Assembly (NCBI RefSeq): GCF_002933465.1
Contig: NZ_PSZE01000020.1
Span: 1-64,000 of the forward strand
Length of the DNA: 64,000 nucleotides
DNA from: Nocardia nova
GTDB lineage: Bacteria > Actinomycetota > Actinomycetes > Mycobacteriales > Mycobacteriaceae
Direction of reading: 5' to 3'
Shown here: piece by piece, positions 1-8,612 of the stretch
Layout: each line of letters begins with the position of its first letter
How positions within the stretch are numbered: position 1 is the first letter of the stretch
The notes under the pieces: generated by a model
Told to the model about the DNA's origin: nothing
Seen by the model: only the letters and a program-made list of their open reading frames with translations
The model's database searches: none
Program-made: the position numbers and the translations under genes

Positions 1-66
1 AACACCGCCGACTCCGCAGCGAACCTATGCGAAACTTGCACCCGAAGTGTCCTTCTGAACCGGACC

Positions 67-91
67 GATCATTGCCTAGACAACAGTGATC
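67..91. repeat. Imperfect inverted repeat in left-edge intergenic DNA
   Basis: GATCATTG and CAGTGATC form arms with one mismatch around a 9-base centre. It lies in the 261 bases left of the acetyltransferase stop, where I see no coding region. It could be an operator of a gene beyond the window edge, but nothing supports a specific regulator. Confidence 0.3.
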
Positions 92-261
92 ATCCCAGCT
101 CGAAGGGCACTTTCTCATTCACGGCACACCGACAGGGCGCACGCCCGTCGGTGGATCGAGGCTAAGTGTGTAGGTGTCTGGGGTAGGTGGCCCGCCTTTC
201 GAGCCATTCAACTCTTCGACGCGCACCCCGCCGTGGAATCGACACCGGCGAGAAAGAATTC

Positions 262-741
262 TCAGGAATCTCCGGAATCGGCGAGCAACGCCAGCGCGTC
301 ACCCGCGAGCCGGAACCCGGTCCACTCGTCCTGCGCCACCGCGCCCAGCGCGCGGTAGAACTCGATCGAGGGCGTATTCCAGTCCAGCACCGACCAATCC
401 ACTCGGGTGTATCCGTTGGCCACGGCCGCGCGGGCCAGCTCGGCGAGCAGCGCCTTGCCCAGGCCACGACCACGCGCCTCCGGCCGGACGTAGAGATCTT
501 CCAGGTAGATGCCGTGCTTACCGGTCCAGGTCGAATAGTTCAGGAACCAGATCGCGCATCCGGCGACCCGCGCATCGACGGTCGCGACGTGGGCGAACAC
601 CGCCGGTGCCGGACCGAACAGAGCGGCGTGCAGGTCCTCGGCCGTCAGCGCGCACTGTTCGCGCGCCTTCTCGTATTCGGCGAGGTCGTAGACCAGTTCG
701 ACGAGGGCGGGCACATCCTCGGGCGTGGCGCGGCGGATCAT
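262..741 (-). CDS. GNAT family N-acetyltransferase
   Basis: A 159-residue GCN5-related acetyltransferase that would move the acetyl group of acetyl-CoA to a small amine or peptide substrate, which cannot be told from sequence. The N-terminal strand (MIRRATPEDVPALVELV) and the acetyl-CoA pyrophosphate loop VRPEARGRGLGKALL (about residues 90-105) are typical, and the single-domain length resembles spermidine/thialysine-type members. The ATG is chosen because it overlaps the stop of the upstream gpm2 as ATGA, so the two are probably translationally coupled and form the end of a minus-strand rhlE-propeller-gpm2-GNAT run. Longer in-frame starts would read through gpm2 and are rejected. Confidence 0.85.
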   Translation of the reverse strand: MIRRATPEDVPALVELVYDLAEYEKAREQCALTAEDLHAALFGPAPAVFAHVATVDARVAGCAIWFLNYSTWTGKHGIYLEDLYVRPEARGRGLGKALLAELARAAVANGYTRVDWSVLDWNTPSIEFYRALGAVAQDEWTGFRLAGDALALLADSGDS

Positions 742-1442
742 CGGCTCGCCTCGGGGCTGGATGCTCGGCTCGCCTCGGGGCTGGATTCTCGGCTCGCCTC
801 GGGGCTGGATGCTCGGCTCGCCTCGGGGCTGGATTCTCGGCTCGCCTCGGGCGGCACGATATTGTGCGCCAAAATCGTGGCGGCCTGGTGATCGTGGCCG
901 AGCACGCTGATCGCGGCGGTGGACAGGAAGAATCGCCGCCCCTCCCGGGCCGGGAAGCCCGCCCAGCGCGCGATCAGCACCCGGGAGAAATGTCCGTGCC
1001 CGACCAGCACCACATCGCGGGTGCTCAGCGCGGGCGCCACCGTTTCCAGCACCCGGTCGGCCCGCTCGCCGACCGCGTCGACGGATTCGCCACCCGGTAC
1101 GTCGCCGGTGAAGACGGTCCAGCCGGGGGCGGTTTCGCGGATCTGCGGGGTGGTCAGGCCCTCGTAGTCGCCGTAGTCCCATTCCACCAGTTCGTCGTCG
1201 ATCCGCGGATCGGGCAGGCCGGCCAGTTCGGCGCTGTGCACGGCACGCTTCTTCGGGCTGGTCAGTACCAGCGGATCGCTCAGGTCGAGACCCGCGAGGA
1301 CCTTTCCGGCTGCTCGCGCCTGCGCCTCGCCGTGTTCGGTGAGCGCGACATCGGTGCGCCCGGTGTGTTTGCGTGCCGCCGACCACGCGGTCTCGCCGTG
1401 CCGCAGCAGCACCAGCCGATAATCCCTGTCCGATGCACTCAT
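738..1442 (-). CDS. gpm2: Histidine phosphatase (Gpm2-like) with repetitive C-terminal tail
   Basis: A 234-residue member of the histidine (acid) phosphatase superfamily, cytosolic. The catalytic LRHGETAW lies at about residues 13-20, the EWDYGDYEGLTTPQI segment follows mid-protein, and the second histidine is in VGHGHFSR. These features match Rv3214 (gpm2), which is known as a phosphatase despite its phosphoglycerate mutase name. The last 40 or so residues are the 8-residue repeat SSPEAS-R-E/A, absent from the Mycobacterium protein as I recall it. Start is the ATG giving MSASDRDY; an ATG four codons upstream (MIGI) is possible. The stop overlaps the acetyltransferase start. Confidence 0.88.
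   Translation of the reverse strand: MSASDRDYRLVLLRHGETAWSAARKHTGRTDVALTEHGEAQARAAGKVLAGLDLSDPLVLTSPKKRAVHSAELAGLPDPRIDDELVEWDYGDYEGLTTPQIRETAPGWTVFTGDVPGGESVDAVGERADRVLETVAPALSTRDVVLVGHGHFSRVLIARWAGFPAREGRRFFLSTAAISVLGHDHQAATILAHNIVPPEASRESSPEASRASSPEASRESSPEASRASSPEASR
743..852. repeat. 24-bp tandem repeat, 4.6 copies, inside gpm2 3' end
   Basis: A 24-bp unit beginning GGCTCGCCTCGGGG is repeated four times plus a partial copy. Alternate copies differ at one base (GATGCTC versus GATTCTC), so the true period may be 48 bp. Read on the minus strand, each unit is eight codons, giving SSPEASRE/SSPEASRA repeats at the C-terminus of the phosphatase. Because 24 is a multiple of three, copy-number changes would keep frame and the ATGA junction to the next gene. 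Confidence 0.95.
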
Positions 1443-1498
1443 GATCCCGATCATGCCGCACCGCGGGACCGACCGGCCGGACGGATCGACGCGAGGGC

Positions 1499-2716
1499 TC
1501 AGCTGGTTCCGTAGAGCCGGCCGCCCCGCAACTCCAGCACCACCGGCCCGCTCACGGCCAGTGAGATCGGCTCCCCGTGGTAGTCGCTGCGCCGCAACGG
1601 GATCCGCTTCTGCGGGGCGCCGCTGCCGGGATCGAGGGCCGCGATGCCGTCGGCCACCGGCACCAGGACGTCGCCCGCCATCATCGCCGGCGTGCCCAAG
1701 GCGTCCGGTGCGGTCCACAGCGGCTCGAAGGTGCTCGCGCTCAACGCGATCACGCTGTTGCCGGTGAACACGAAATACGCCGAGCCGAGCCTGGTCACCG
1801 TGCTGTTGTCAGCGATCGGCGCGGAGAGCCGGTGCACCGCAAGCGAATTCGCGTTGGCATCGTAGATCGCGAATTCCGGTGGGGCGGCATCGGTTCCGGG
1901 AAGATACAGGGCGATCCGGTTGTCCGCGACCGCGACCACCCGGGCGTTGCCGGCCGCCGCGCCGGGCCCGGTCAAGACATGCGAGCCGTACTCCTCCGGG
2001 GCGGAGGCGTCCTTCGGCGCCGGATTCAGCACCGTCAGCCGGTCCGCGGCGTCGTCGGGGCAGCGTTCCAGCACGGCCAGGCGGCTGCCACCCGAGGCCG
2101 CCGACAGCAGCGTGCAGTCGTGCCGGGGTTGCGTGTGCGGGTTCACCTGCGCGTCGACGTAGCCGTATTCGAGCGTGCGGACCAGATCCGAACGCCACAC
2201 CTCCAGCCGGCGTGGCCCCTGCGCCAGCACGTAGGTGCCGTCGGTGGACAGCCGGACCTGCGAGTCCATATAGCTGCTGCGCGCGGTGCGCCGGCGCCCG
2301 TCCTCGGCGCCGAGCATCGTGGTCTGGCTGCACCCGCGCGGATCGCGATAGGTGGCGATCACGGTGGCGAACTGGCTCTCCAGCGCGCACAGGGGCAGAT
2401 CGCGCTGATACTTCCAGAGTTCTCGCCCGGTGGCCGGATCGAGGCCGCGGACGGTGCCGCCGTCGCCAGTGATCGCGACGCCGCTCGAGGTCAGCGCCCG
2501 CGCGGCGGCGCCGTCGGACGCCTGCCACCGTTCGGTGAGGGCGTCCGGCAGCCGATCGGCCGCCGGTGCCACCGAGGCCGGATGCGCCGCGGGATCGGAT
2601 TCGGTGCCGCGGGCATCGCTCGTCACCCACACCACAGTGGCCGCGATCGCCACGACAACGGCGATCGCGACTGCGGCATAGAGGTCGGCGCGCGTCCGCC
2701 GCTCGGGTGCGAGCAC
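1499..2716 (-). CDS. Membrane-anchored PQQ-type beta-propeller protein (Rv3212-like)
   Basis: A 405-residue protein with one N-terminal membrane anchor (AAVAIAVVVAIAATVVWV, about residues 14-31) and a large extracytoplasmic domain. That domain contains PQQ/WD-like blade signatures such as GLDPATGRELWKYQR and ALDPGSG, so a beta-propeller is likely. It has paired cysteines outside the membrane that could form disulfides. Position directly after rhlE (26-nt gap) and before gpm2 matches Rv3212, whose function I do not know. Start is GTG (MLAPERRTRADLY). No enzymatic motif is visible, so a scaffold or sensor role is only inferred. Confidence 0.75.
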   Translation of the reverse strand: MLAPERRTRADLYAAVAIAVVVAIAATVVWVTSDARGTESDPAAHPASVAPAADRLPDALTERWQASDGAAARALTSSGVAITGDGGTVRGLDPATGRELWKYQRDLPLCALESQFATVIATYRDPRGCSQTTMLGAEDGRRRTARSSYMDSQVRLSTDGTYVLAQGPRRLEVWRSDLVRTLEYGYVDAQVNPHTQPRHDCTLLSAASGGSRLAVLERCPDDAADRLTVLNPAPKDASAPEEYGSHVLTGPGAAAGNARVVAVADNRIALYLPGTDAAPPEFAIYDANANSLAVHRLSAPIADNSTVTRLGSAYFVFTGNSVIALSASTFEPLWTAPDALGTPAMMAGDVLVPVADGIAALDPGSGAPQKRIPLRRSDYHGEPISLAVSGPVVLELRGGRLYGTS

Positions 2717-2742
2717 GTCAGCGAGACTAACCGATCCGGCGA

Positions 2743-4389
2743 CTAGGCCGATGCGGCAGTCTGATCGCCACCCGTTGCCGCACTACCGGACTCGGCTGCC
2801 GAGGCGTCGCCGCCGGTGGTGGTGTCGCCGCCCTCCGCGGCGGGCTTGCGGCGCCGGCGGCGACGACGCCGCGCCGGCTTGTCACCCTCCGCCGTTTCGC
2901 CCGCGGGCTGTTCGGCCGGAACCGATTGCTCCGCAGTGCTTTCCGCGGTGTCCGTCGCGGACTCGGTCGACTCGGCCGTGGCGCCCTCGGGGGCGTCGAC
3001 CGCCTTACCACCGCGGGTGCGGCGGCGGTTGCGCTTGCGCGGCTGGCGTTCCTCCCGCTCCACCACGACCGCATCCGGTTCGCGCGCGGGTGCGCGCCGC
3101 ACGGTTCCGGTCGCGTTCTCCGGAATGCCGAGATCGCTGCGCAGATGCTCGGAACGTGAGTAGGTTTCCACCGGCTCGGGAATGCCCAGGCCCAGCGCGG
3201 AATCGATGCTCTCCCAGCGATGCAACTCGTCCCAGTCGACGAGGGTGACCGCGACACCGGTGCGCCCGGCCCGGCCGGTGCGGCCGATACGGTGCACGTA
3301 GGTCTTCTCGTCCTCCGGGCACTGGTAGTTGACGACGTGGGTGACGTCGTCGATATCGATACCGCGGGCGGCGACATCGGTCGCGACCAGCACGTCGATC
3401 TTGCCCTTGCGGAATTTGTCCAGCGCCTTCTCGCGCGCGATCTGGCCCAGATCGCCGTGTACCGCGCCGACCGCGAAACCGCGGTCGGCCAGATCGTCGG
3501 CGACCTTCTGGGCGGTGCGCTTGGTGCGGGTGAAGATCATGGTCGCGCCGCGCCCCTCGGCCTGCAGAATCCGCGCGATCAATTCGCTCTTGTCCAGCGC
3601 GTGGGCGCGGTAGACGAATTGCGCGGTGCGATCGTGCACCGCGGAATCGGAGGGTTCCTCGGCCCGGATATGCGTGGGCTTGTGCAGGAACGTGCGGGCC
3701 AGCGTGATGATCGGGCCCGGCATGGTCGCCGAGAACAGCATCGTCTGACGCTGTTCGGGAACCATCGACAGAATGCGCTCGATATCGGGCAGGAAGCCCA
3801 GGTCGAGCATTTCGTCGGCCTCGTCGAGCACCAGGACGCCGACCTTGCCCAGGATCAGATGCTGCTGTTCGGCCAGATCCAGCAGACGGCCGGGTGTGCC
3901 GACGACGACGTCGACCCCTTCGCGCAGCGCGGCGATCTGCGCGTCGTAGGGGCGGCCGCCGTAGATCGAGGTGACGCGCAGGCGTCCCTGCTGATTGCTC
4001 AGGTATTTACCGGCGTTTTCAAGATCCTGGGTGACCTGAATGCACAGTTCCCGCGTCGGCACGATGACCAGCGCGCGGGGAGTGCCGTCCAATGCCGTGG
4101 TGCCGGAATCGGCGGTGGAAATTCGGTGCAGCAGCGGTACGCCGAATCCGAAGGTCTTGCCCATACCGGTGCGGGCCTGCCCGATCAGATCGTCACCGGC
4201 CAGCGCGAGGGGGAGGGTCAACTCCTGGATGGCGAATGTGTGTTCGATTCCGATCTCGCCGAGAGCGCGCACGATTTCGGGGCGAACGCCCAGTTCGGCG
4301 AATGTCGGAGTGGTGTGAGTGGGGTCGAGTTCCGCTGTCAGCAGCGTGTCCGCCAACCCGGGTTCTTGTTCGACGGTGATCTTGCTCAG
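2743..4389 (-). CDS. rhlE: DEAD-box ATP-dependent RNA helicase RhlE
   Basis: A 548-residue cytoplasmic RNA helicase for RNA unwinding and ribonucleoprotein remodelling. Motifs appear in order: Q motif region FAIQELTLPLAL, Walker A ARTGMGKT (about residues 72-79), PTRELCIQ, TPGRLLDL, DEAD in VLDEADEML, SAT, VATDVAARGIDI and HRIGRTGRAG. The C-terminal 110 residues are an Arg/Lys-rich, Ala/Glu-rich tail ending in a run of arginines, as in other actinobacterial RhlE proteins, probably for RNA binding. No ATG or GTG is available near the N-terminus. I choose a CTG start (LSKITVEQ) because GAGGAAGG sits eight bases before it. A TTG 11 codons downstream is the alternative. Confidence 0.9.
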   Translation of the reverse strand: MSKITVEQEPGLADTLLTAELDPTHTTPTFAELGVRPEIVRALGEIGIEHTFAIQELTLPLALAGDDLIGQARTGMGKTFGFGVPLLHRISTADSGTTALDGTPRALVIVPTRELCIQVTQDLENAGKYLSNQQGRLRVTSIYGGRPYDAQIAALREGVDVVVGTPGRLLDLAEQQHLILGKVGVLVLDEADEMLDLGFLPDIERILSMVPEQRQTMLFSATMPGPIITLARTFLHKPTHIRAEEPSDSAVHDRTAQFVYRAHALDKSELIARILQAEGRGATMIFTRTKRTAQKVADDLADRGFAVGAVHGDLGQIAREKALDKFRKGKIDVLVATDVAARGIDIDDVTHVVNYQCPEDEKTYVHRIGRTGRAGRTGVAVTLVDWDELHRWESIDSALGLGIPEPVETYSRSEHLRSDLGIPENATGTVRRAPAREPDAVVVEREERQPRKRNRRRTRGGKAVDAPEGATAESTESATDTAESTAEQSVPAEQPAGETAEGDKPARRRRRRRRKPAAEGGDTTTGGDASAAESGSAATGGDQTAASA

Positions 4390-4799
4390 GATTCGTGCCT
4401 TCCTCGTGTTGATCGCATCCAGCGCGCACGAGGGTGGATTGGGACCGGATTCCCGGGCCACCACGTTTCCGGCGGGTTCCACCTGCACTCTCGCCACCCG
4501 GATCGCTGTCCGGGCGCGGCGCAAAGGGGTCGCGGATCTGGTGCGCGCACATTTTCGGTGGGCTTCGGTTACCCCTTGTCGCACTGCCTCGACCACCGGT
4601 CCCGATATGCCGACCGGGATATGGCGGTGCGAGCGAAAATTTCCGTTGCCCATAGAGATTGTAGCGTGATAGCTTTCTTCGCCCCGCTCCCCGCTATCGT
4701 GGGCGGCTGCTCGGTGTCCGGTCTGTCTGCGGCACATGGTAATTCGTCGTGACCGGCGAAATTGCGCGGCCGATGGGATCGGCGATTTCGCGGAAGTAG
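4390..4799 (-). promoter_or_regulatory. Long leader/promoter region upstream of rhlE
   Basis: No convincing coding region. Read toward rhlE, a TACAAT hexamer (minus strand, bases 4663-4658) in an AT-rich patch could be a -10 element about 270 bases before the start codon; I see no good -35. If used, the rhlE mRNA would have a leader of about 260 nt, which is common for RNA helicase genes. The exact promoter is a guess. Confidence 0.35.
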
Positions 4800-5090
4800 G
4801 TGCGGACGTGCCGCGGGTTCGATATGTCCGCTTCCGTCCCCGGGGTGCGAGGCGGTGCGCCGCGTCTCGGCCGATCGCGACGGGCTCCCGTCGATCTGGT
4901 CGGTTGGTCCCTCGGTGGCGTGCTGTCACTGCTGACCGCCGCGGCCGACGCGGCCTTGCCGATTCGCTCCGTGACCGCCGTCGGCACACCGCTGGACTAC
5001 AACCGTGTGAACGGCAGCCATCTGGGCATCCTGATCGCCCGCGACACCACGTGGAGCTATCTGGAGAAATTTCTGGGCGACCAGGCATGA
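4800..5090 (+). pseudogene. Remnant of an alpha/beta hydrolase (PHA-synthase-like)
   Basis: A 96-codon open frame whose second half is clearly alpha/beta hydrolase sequence: the nucleophile elbow VDLVGWSLGGVLSLL followed by SVTAVGTPLDYNRV. It then jumps to what looks like the extreme C-terminus of the same fold, SHLGILIARDTTWSYLEKFL. The acid residue region and lid between these are missing, and the usual N-terminal 100 residues are replaced by unrelated Arg/Gly-rich codons. The normal protein would be about 300-370 residues. I read it as a gene with its interior and N-terminus deleted. Confidence 0.6.
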
Positions 5091-5104
5091 TCCGGCGACT
5101 CAGT

Positions 5105-5156
5105 GACAACGGCCATCGACAACGGCCATCGACAACGGCCATCGACAACGGCCATC
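5105..5156. repeat. 13-bp tandem repeat, four perfect copies
   Basis: The unit GACAACGGCCATC is repeated four times head to tail without mismatch, in the gap between the hydrolase remnant and the ferritin-like gene. It is not multiple-of-three in length and I find no coding role. It lies about 100 bases upstream of the ferritin-like start and may sit in its promoter or leader. Confidence 0.95.
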
Positions 5157-5258
5157 CGCCGGTTCGGACATGCTGGTGTGAAGCGAGGCCGGCGGGGGCA
5201 CTCTTTTCGGTGCCGCGCCGCCGCCCCCTCCGGGCGCCGACCCATTAGGGTGGTGGCC

Positions 5259-5957
5259 ATGGGTGCAAACACATCTGGCGCGCTGGGTGTTTCGACCGAA
5301 TCCGATGATCGAATCCCCGCCGACCATCTCGGTGTCACCGATCTGTTCGCGGTTCTCGCCTACGGTGAGATCTCCGCGTTCTACCGCCTGGCGGAAGAGG
5401 CGAAATTATCGCCCACGCTGCGGGGCAAGGTGGCGGTGGCGAAGATGGCCGCCGCCGAGATGGAGCATTTCGACACGCTCGAGCGGGCGCTGCAGGAACG
5501 CGGCGTCGACGTCTTCGACGCGATGGCGCCGTTCGTGCGGGCCCTGGACGCCTATCACGCCTCGACCGATCCCTCGAACTGGCTCGAGTCGATGGTCAAG
5601 TTCTATGTCGGCGACGGTATCGCCGCCGACTTCTACGCGGTGCTGGCCGATGCGCTGGCGCCGGAGGTGGCCGCGGTCGTGCGCGATGTGCTGGCCGAAA
5701 CTCACCACTCGGAATTCGTCATCGAGGAGGTGCGCCGGGCCGTCACCGTCAGCCGCTCCGAGCGCGACCGGCTCACGCTGTGGGGCCGCCGGCTGCTCGG
5801 CGAGGCCATCACCCAGGCGCAGTACGTGATGGCGCAGCGCGACGAGCTGACCGAACTGGTGCTCACCGCCACCGGCGACCTCAACGGGGTGGCGGCGCTG
5901 TTCGAACGGATGCAGGATTCGCATGCCGAGCGGATGCGGGTGCTGAGCCTGGGATGA
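5259..5957 (+). CDS. Ferritin-like domain protein (Rv3210c-like)
   Basis: A 232-residue, mostly helical protein with a ferritin-like four-helix bundle. Carboxylate/histidine pairs typical of a di-iron centre can be seen as AAAEMEHFDTLE (about residues 65-76) and ETHHSEFVIEEVR, with a further ExxH-like QDSHAERM near the C-terminus. It resembles the tRNA-(MS[2]IO[6]A)-hydroxylase/ferritin-like family found next to DUF3107 genes in mycolate-forming actinobacteria (Rv3210c position). Substrate is unknown. Start is the ATG of MGANTSG; a GTG two codons earlier (GTGGCC) is equally placed. It stands alone, just before the DUF3107 gene. Confidence 0.75.
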   Translation: MGANTSGALGVSTESDDRIPADHLGVTDLFAVLAYGEISAFYRLAEEAKLSPTLRGKVAVAKMAAAEMEHFDTLERALQERGVDVFDAMAPFVRALDAYHASTDPSNWLESMVKFYVGDGIAADFYAVLADALAPEVAAVVRDVLAETHHSEFVIEEVRRAVTVSRSERDRLTLWGRRLLGEAITQAQYVMAQRDELTELVLTATGDLNGVAALFERMQDSHAERMRVLSLG

Positions 5958-6081
5958 GCCGCTCGCGACGGCCGTCGGGACCGGCCGCTGTTCGCTGACA
6001 GCACAGGCAGGCGCATCGTCTCCGACCCGTTCGCTGCACTAGCCTGGGCAGCGACACCATCTGGACTCTAGGAGGTTGGCC

Positions 6082-6309
6082 GTGGAGGTCAAGATCGGCA
6101 TTTCGGATAGCCCGCGGGAACTGGTGATCGCCAGCTCGCAGACCCCGGAGGAGGTCGAGGCGCTGGTATCCGGCGCGCTGAGCGGTTCGGGCGGTGTGCT
6201 GACCCTCGAGGACGAGAAGGGCCGTCGGTACCTGATCCAGGCCGCGAAGGTGGCCTACGTCGAAATCGGCACCTCCACCAGCGGCCGCGTGGGTTTCGCC
6301 GCGGTGTGA
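6082..6309 (+). CDS. DUF3107 family protein (TB9.4-like)
   Basis: A 75-residue protein of the DUF3107 family, known as TB9.4/Rv3208A in M. tuberculosis, where it is described as a small antigen of unknown function. The sequence MEVKIGISDSPRELVI followed by an acidic helix and LIQAAKVAYVEIG is characteristic. GTG is chosen as start because AGGAGG lies six bases upstream. A TTG two codons earlier would be too close to the ribosome site. A strong terminator follows, shared with the convergent TetR gene. Confidence 0.85.
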   Translation: MEVKIGISDSPRELVIASSQTPEEVEALVSGALSGSGGVLTLEDEKGRRYLIQAAKVAYVEIGTSTSGRVGFAAV

Positions 6310-6354
6310 TCCTCCTGCGGCGAGGGGAACTCGTCGCCGCTGTATCGAACTCGA

Positions 6355-6388
6355 AAGGCCCGGATCCGCGGTGGCGGATCCGGGCCTT
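6355..6388. terminator. Bidirectional hairpin terminator
   Basis: Arms AAGGCCCGGATCCGC and its exact complement form a 15-bp stem with a 4-base loop, between the converging DUF3107 and TetR genes. A/T at the two stem ends gives short U-tracts in both directions. Confidence 0.85.
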
Positions 6389-6413
6389 CTCGTCGTTTCG
6401 GGTGTGTGCGCTC

Positions 6414-7076
6414 TCAGCGCTGGGAGAGCGGCACGCGGGACAGACCGCCCCAGCAGAGCTGGACGGTGGTGTCGACGGCCTCTTCCTTCGGGATCGGGCG
6501 GTCCGCCTCGAGCCAGTAGCGCGCGGTGATCTGGCTGGCGCCCACCAGTCCCACGGCCAGAATGCGGGCACGGTAGGGGTCCAGTCCGGAATCGTGGGCG
6601 ACGAGGTCGAAGACGGCGTCCACGCAGGCCTCGGTGGCCTGTTCGACGCGTCGCTGCACCTGCGGCTCGCTGGTCAGGTCGGATTCGAAAACCAGTCGGA
6701 AACCCTGGGTTTCGTGGTCGACGAAGTCGAAGTACGCCGCGACGGCGGCCCGGACGCGCTGCCGGTTGTCGGTGGTCGACCGTAGCGCCTGGCGGACACT
6801 CGACACCAATGCGTCGATATAGTTCTGCAGGACCGCCAGATAGAGTTCGAGCTTACTCGAAAAGTGCTGGTACAGAACGGGTTTGGAGACGCCGGCGCAT
6901 TGCGAGATCTCGTCCATGCCGGCGGCGTGGTAGCCGCGCAGCACGAAGACCTCGCTGGCCGCGGCGAGCAGCTGGGCACGGCGGGCCTCCCGGGGTAGGC
7001 GAGTTCCGCGCTTGCTCGGTGCCATGGCCTCGGACGACAGTCGCGAGGACGTCATCCGGTCCACGAGCTCAGTCAT
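6414..7076 (-). CDS. TetR-family regulator (Rv3208-like)
   Basis: A 220-residue TetR repressor. The helix-turn-helix is seen as GYHAAGMDEISQCAGVSK followed by PVLYQHFSSKLELYLAV (about residues 50-85), and the rest is the helical ligand-binding domain. Ligand and targets are unknown. The ATG giving MTELVDRM has GGGAG seven bases upstream; a later ATG (MAPSKRGT) would give 203 residues. It is convergent with the DUF3107 gene and divergent from the DUF3152 gene, the same arrangement as Rv3207c-Rv3208-Rv3208A, which makes orthology likely. Confidence 0.85.
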   Translation of the reverse strand: MTELVDRMTSSRLSSEAMAPSKRGTRLPREARRAQLLAAASEVFVLRGYHAAGMDEISQCAGVSKPVLYQHFSSKLELYLAVLQNYIDALVSSVRQALRSTTDNRQRVRAAVAAYFDFVDHETQGFRLVFESDLTSEPQVQRRVEQATEACVDAVFDLVAHDSGLDPYRARILAVGLVGASQITARYWLEADRPIPKEEAVDTTVQLCWGGLSRVPLSQR

Positions 7077-7357
7077 TTCGATTCTCCCAGTCGATTCCCG
7101 GCGGGAACGTGGATGTGCACGGTATTCCACGAACGATACTCGTTCGTGATGCAGCCCGCTGGGGGTCGGGTGCACTGGCTGGGAAGCCGTCCCGTTCCTG
7201 TCGTTGTGGTATTCGAATAACCTTCCACACCTATTGGCAACTTGTCAGTAACTGGCCGCCGTGAGAAATCTCGCACAGTGGTGAGATTTCTCGCAACCGG
7301 GGCCGGTCAACGGCAGGTATGTAGGTGTCGCCGAACGGCCTGTGAGAATCTGTTCGG

Positions 7358-8482
7358 GTGAGCGAACAACGGGGCGAAACGACCGGCGGGCCCGATTCGC
7401 CTCGCCCCGCAGGTGTTCTGGCCGCGCGCGCGGGATCGGCCTCCCCCGGTCGGCGTGACCGGCAGCAACCTACGGAAAGCTCCGAATTCTACGATCCGCT
7501 CGGCCTGTATTCCGGCAACGGCCACGGCGATCGTTCCCATCAACCGCTGCGCGCGAAATGGGATCCGACCGGTGCCCACGACGCGGCGAATCGGCCACGG
7601 CCGGAACGGGATACGAAGAAGCAGAGTGCGCTGGGGCGGTTCGTTTCCACCTACGGCTGGCGGGCCTACGCACTTCCGGTACTGGTGATCATCACCGTGC
7701 TGGTGATCGTGGACGCCGTCAAGGGGGGTACCGATACCTCCGGCGGTTCCACTCCCGCTCTGGGCCGGCTCAGCCAGCACACCAGCAAGGCCGGCATCAT
7801 CGGCGCACCCCCCAAGGGCGACGGCAAATTCGCCGGCGATCCGCCCTCCGGCGCGCTGCCCGCGGGTGGGGCGTTCACGGAGACCGCGGCGGGCACCTGG
7901 CATATCGTTCCCGGCGCATCGGCGCAGGCCGGGGCCGGTCAGGCACATCTGTTCACCTACACCGTCGAGGTCGAGAACGGAGTCGACACCACCTCGCTCG
8001 GCGGGGACGATTCGGTGGCCAAGATGGTGGAGGCGACCTTGGCCAACCCGAAGAGCTGGACCCACGATCCGCGCTTCGGCTTCCGCCGGATCGACAACGG
8101 CGAACCGGATTTCCGGGTTTCGCTGACCTCCCGGCAGACCACCAAATCGGTCTGCGGTTTCGAAATTCCGATCGACTCCTCCTGCTACAACTCCGATCTC
8201 GGCCGCGTGGTTCTCTCCGAGGTGCGCTGGGTGCGCGGCGCCACCGCCTTCGAGGGCGATATCGGCTCCTATCGCCAGTATCAAATCAATCACGAGGTCG
8301 GTCACGCCATCGGTTACCACGAACATCAGCCGTGTGAGATCGACGGCGGGTTGGCGCCGGTGATGATGCAGCAGACCTTCGGCACCCGCAACAACGACAT
8401 CGCGACCCTGGACCCGCAGGGCGTGGTGCCGATGGACGGCAAGAAATGCCGGTTCAATCCCTGGCCGTATCCGCGGGGCTGA
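7358..8482 (+). CDS. Membrane-anchored DUF3152 metalloprotease-like protein (Rv3207c-like)
   Basis: A 374-residue protein: a Pro/Arg-rich cytoplasmic N-terminus of about 100 residues, one membrane segment (YALPVLVIITVLVIVDAV, about 103-122) and an extracytoplasmic DUF3152 domain. That domain has the zinc-peptidase signature HEVGHAIGYHEH (about residues 311-322; HExxHxxxxxH form), plus cysteines around SVCGFEIPIDSSCYN and EHQPCE that may form disulfides. A zinc-dependent hydrolase on the outer face of the membrane is therefore inferred; no substrate is known to me. Start is GTG (MSEQRGET). It precedes moeZ but a 130-bp gap suggests separate transcription. Confidence 0.8.
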   Translation: MSEQRGETTGGPDSPRPAGVLAARAGSASPGRRDRQQPTESSEFYDPLGLYSGNGHGDRSHQPLRAKWDPTGAHDAANRPRPERDTKKQSALGRFVSTYGWRAYALPVLVIITVLVIVDAVKGGTDTSGGSTPALGRLSQHTSKAGIIGAPPKGDGKFAGDPPSGALPAGGAFTETAAGTWHIVPGASAQAGAGQAHLFTYTVEVENGVDTTSLGGDDSVAKMVEATLANPKSWTHDPRFGFRRIDNGEPDFRVSLTSRQTTKSVCGFEIPIDSSCYNSDLGRVVLSEVRWVRGATAFEGDIGSYRQYQINHEVGHAIGYHEHQPCEIDGGLAPVMMQQTFGTRNNDIATLDPQGVVPMDGKKCRFNPWPYPRG

Positions 8483-8612
8483 TTCGCCGGTACCGCTCAC
8501 CCACCCGGACCCGACGGTGACGGATGCGGCACGATGGTGGGGAAGAACGGCCCGATTCGCCGCGTTGCACCGATCAGCCCTATCGGCGAATTCGATTCGA
8601 GGAGTCTGCGAC

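Noticed and set aside
2743..5148. An 801-residue reading of rhlE starting far upstream
   Set aside because: The first 253 residues are Arg-rich, without homology, and cross the hydrolase remnant and 13-bp repeat on the other strand; the CTG start with a good ribosome site is preferred.
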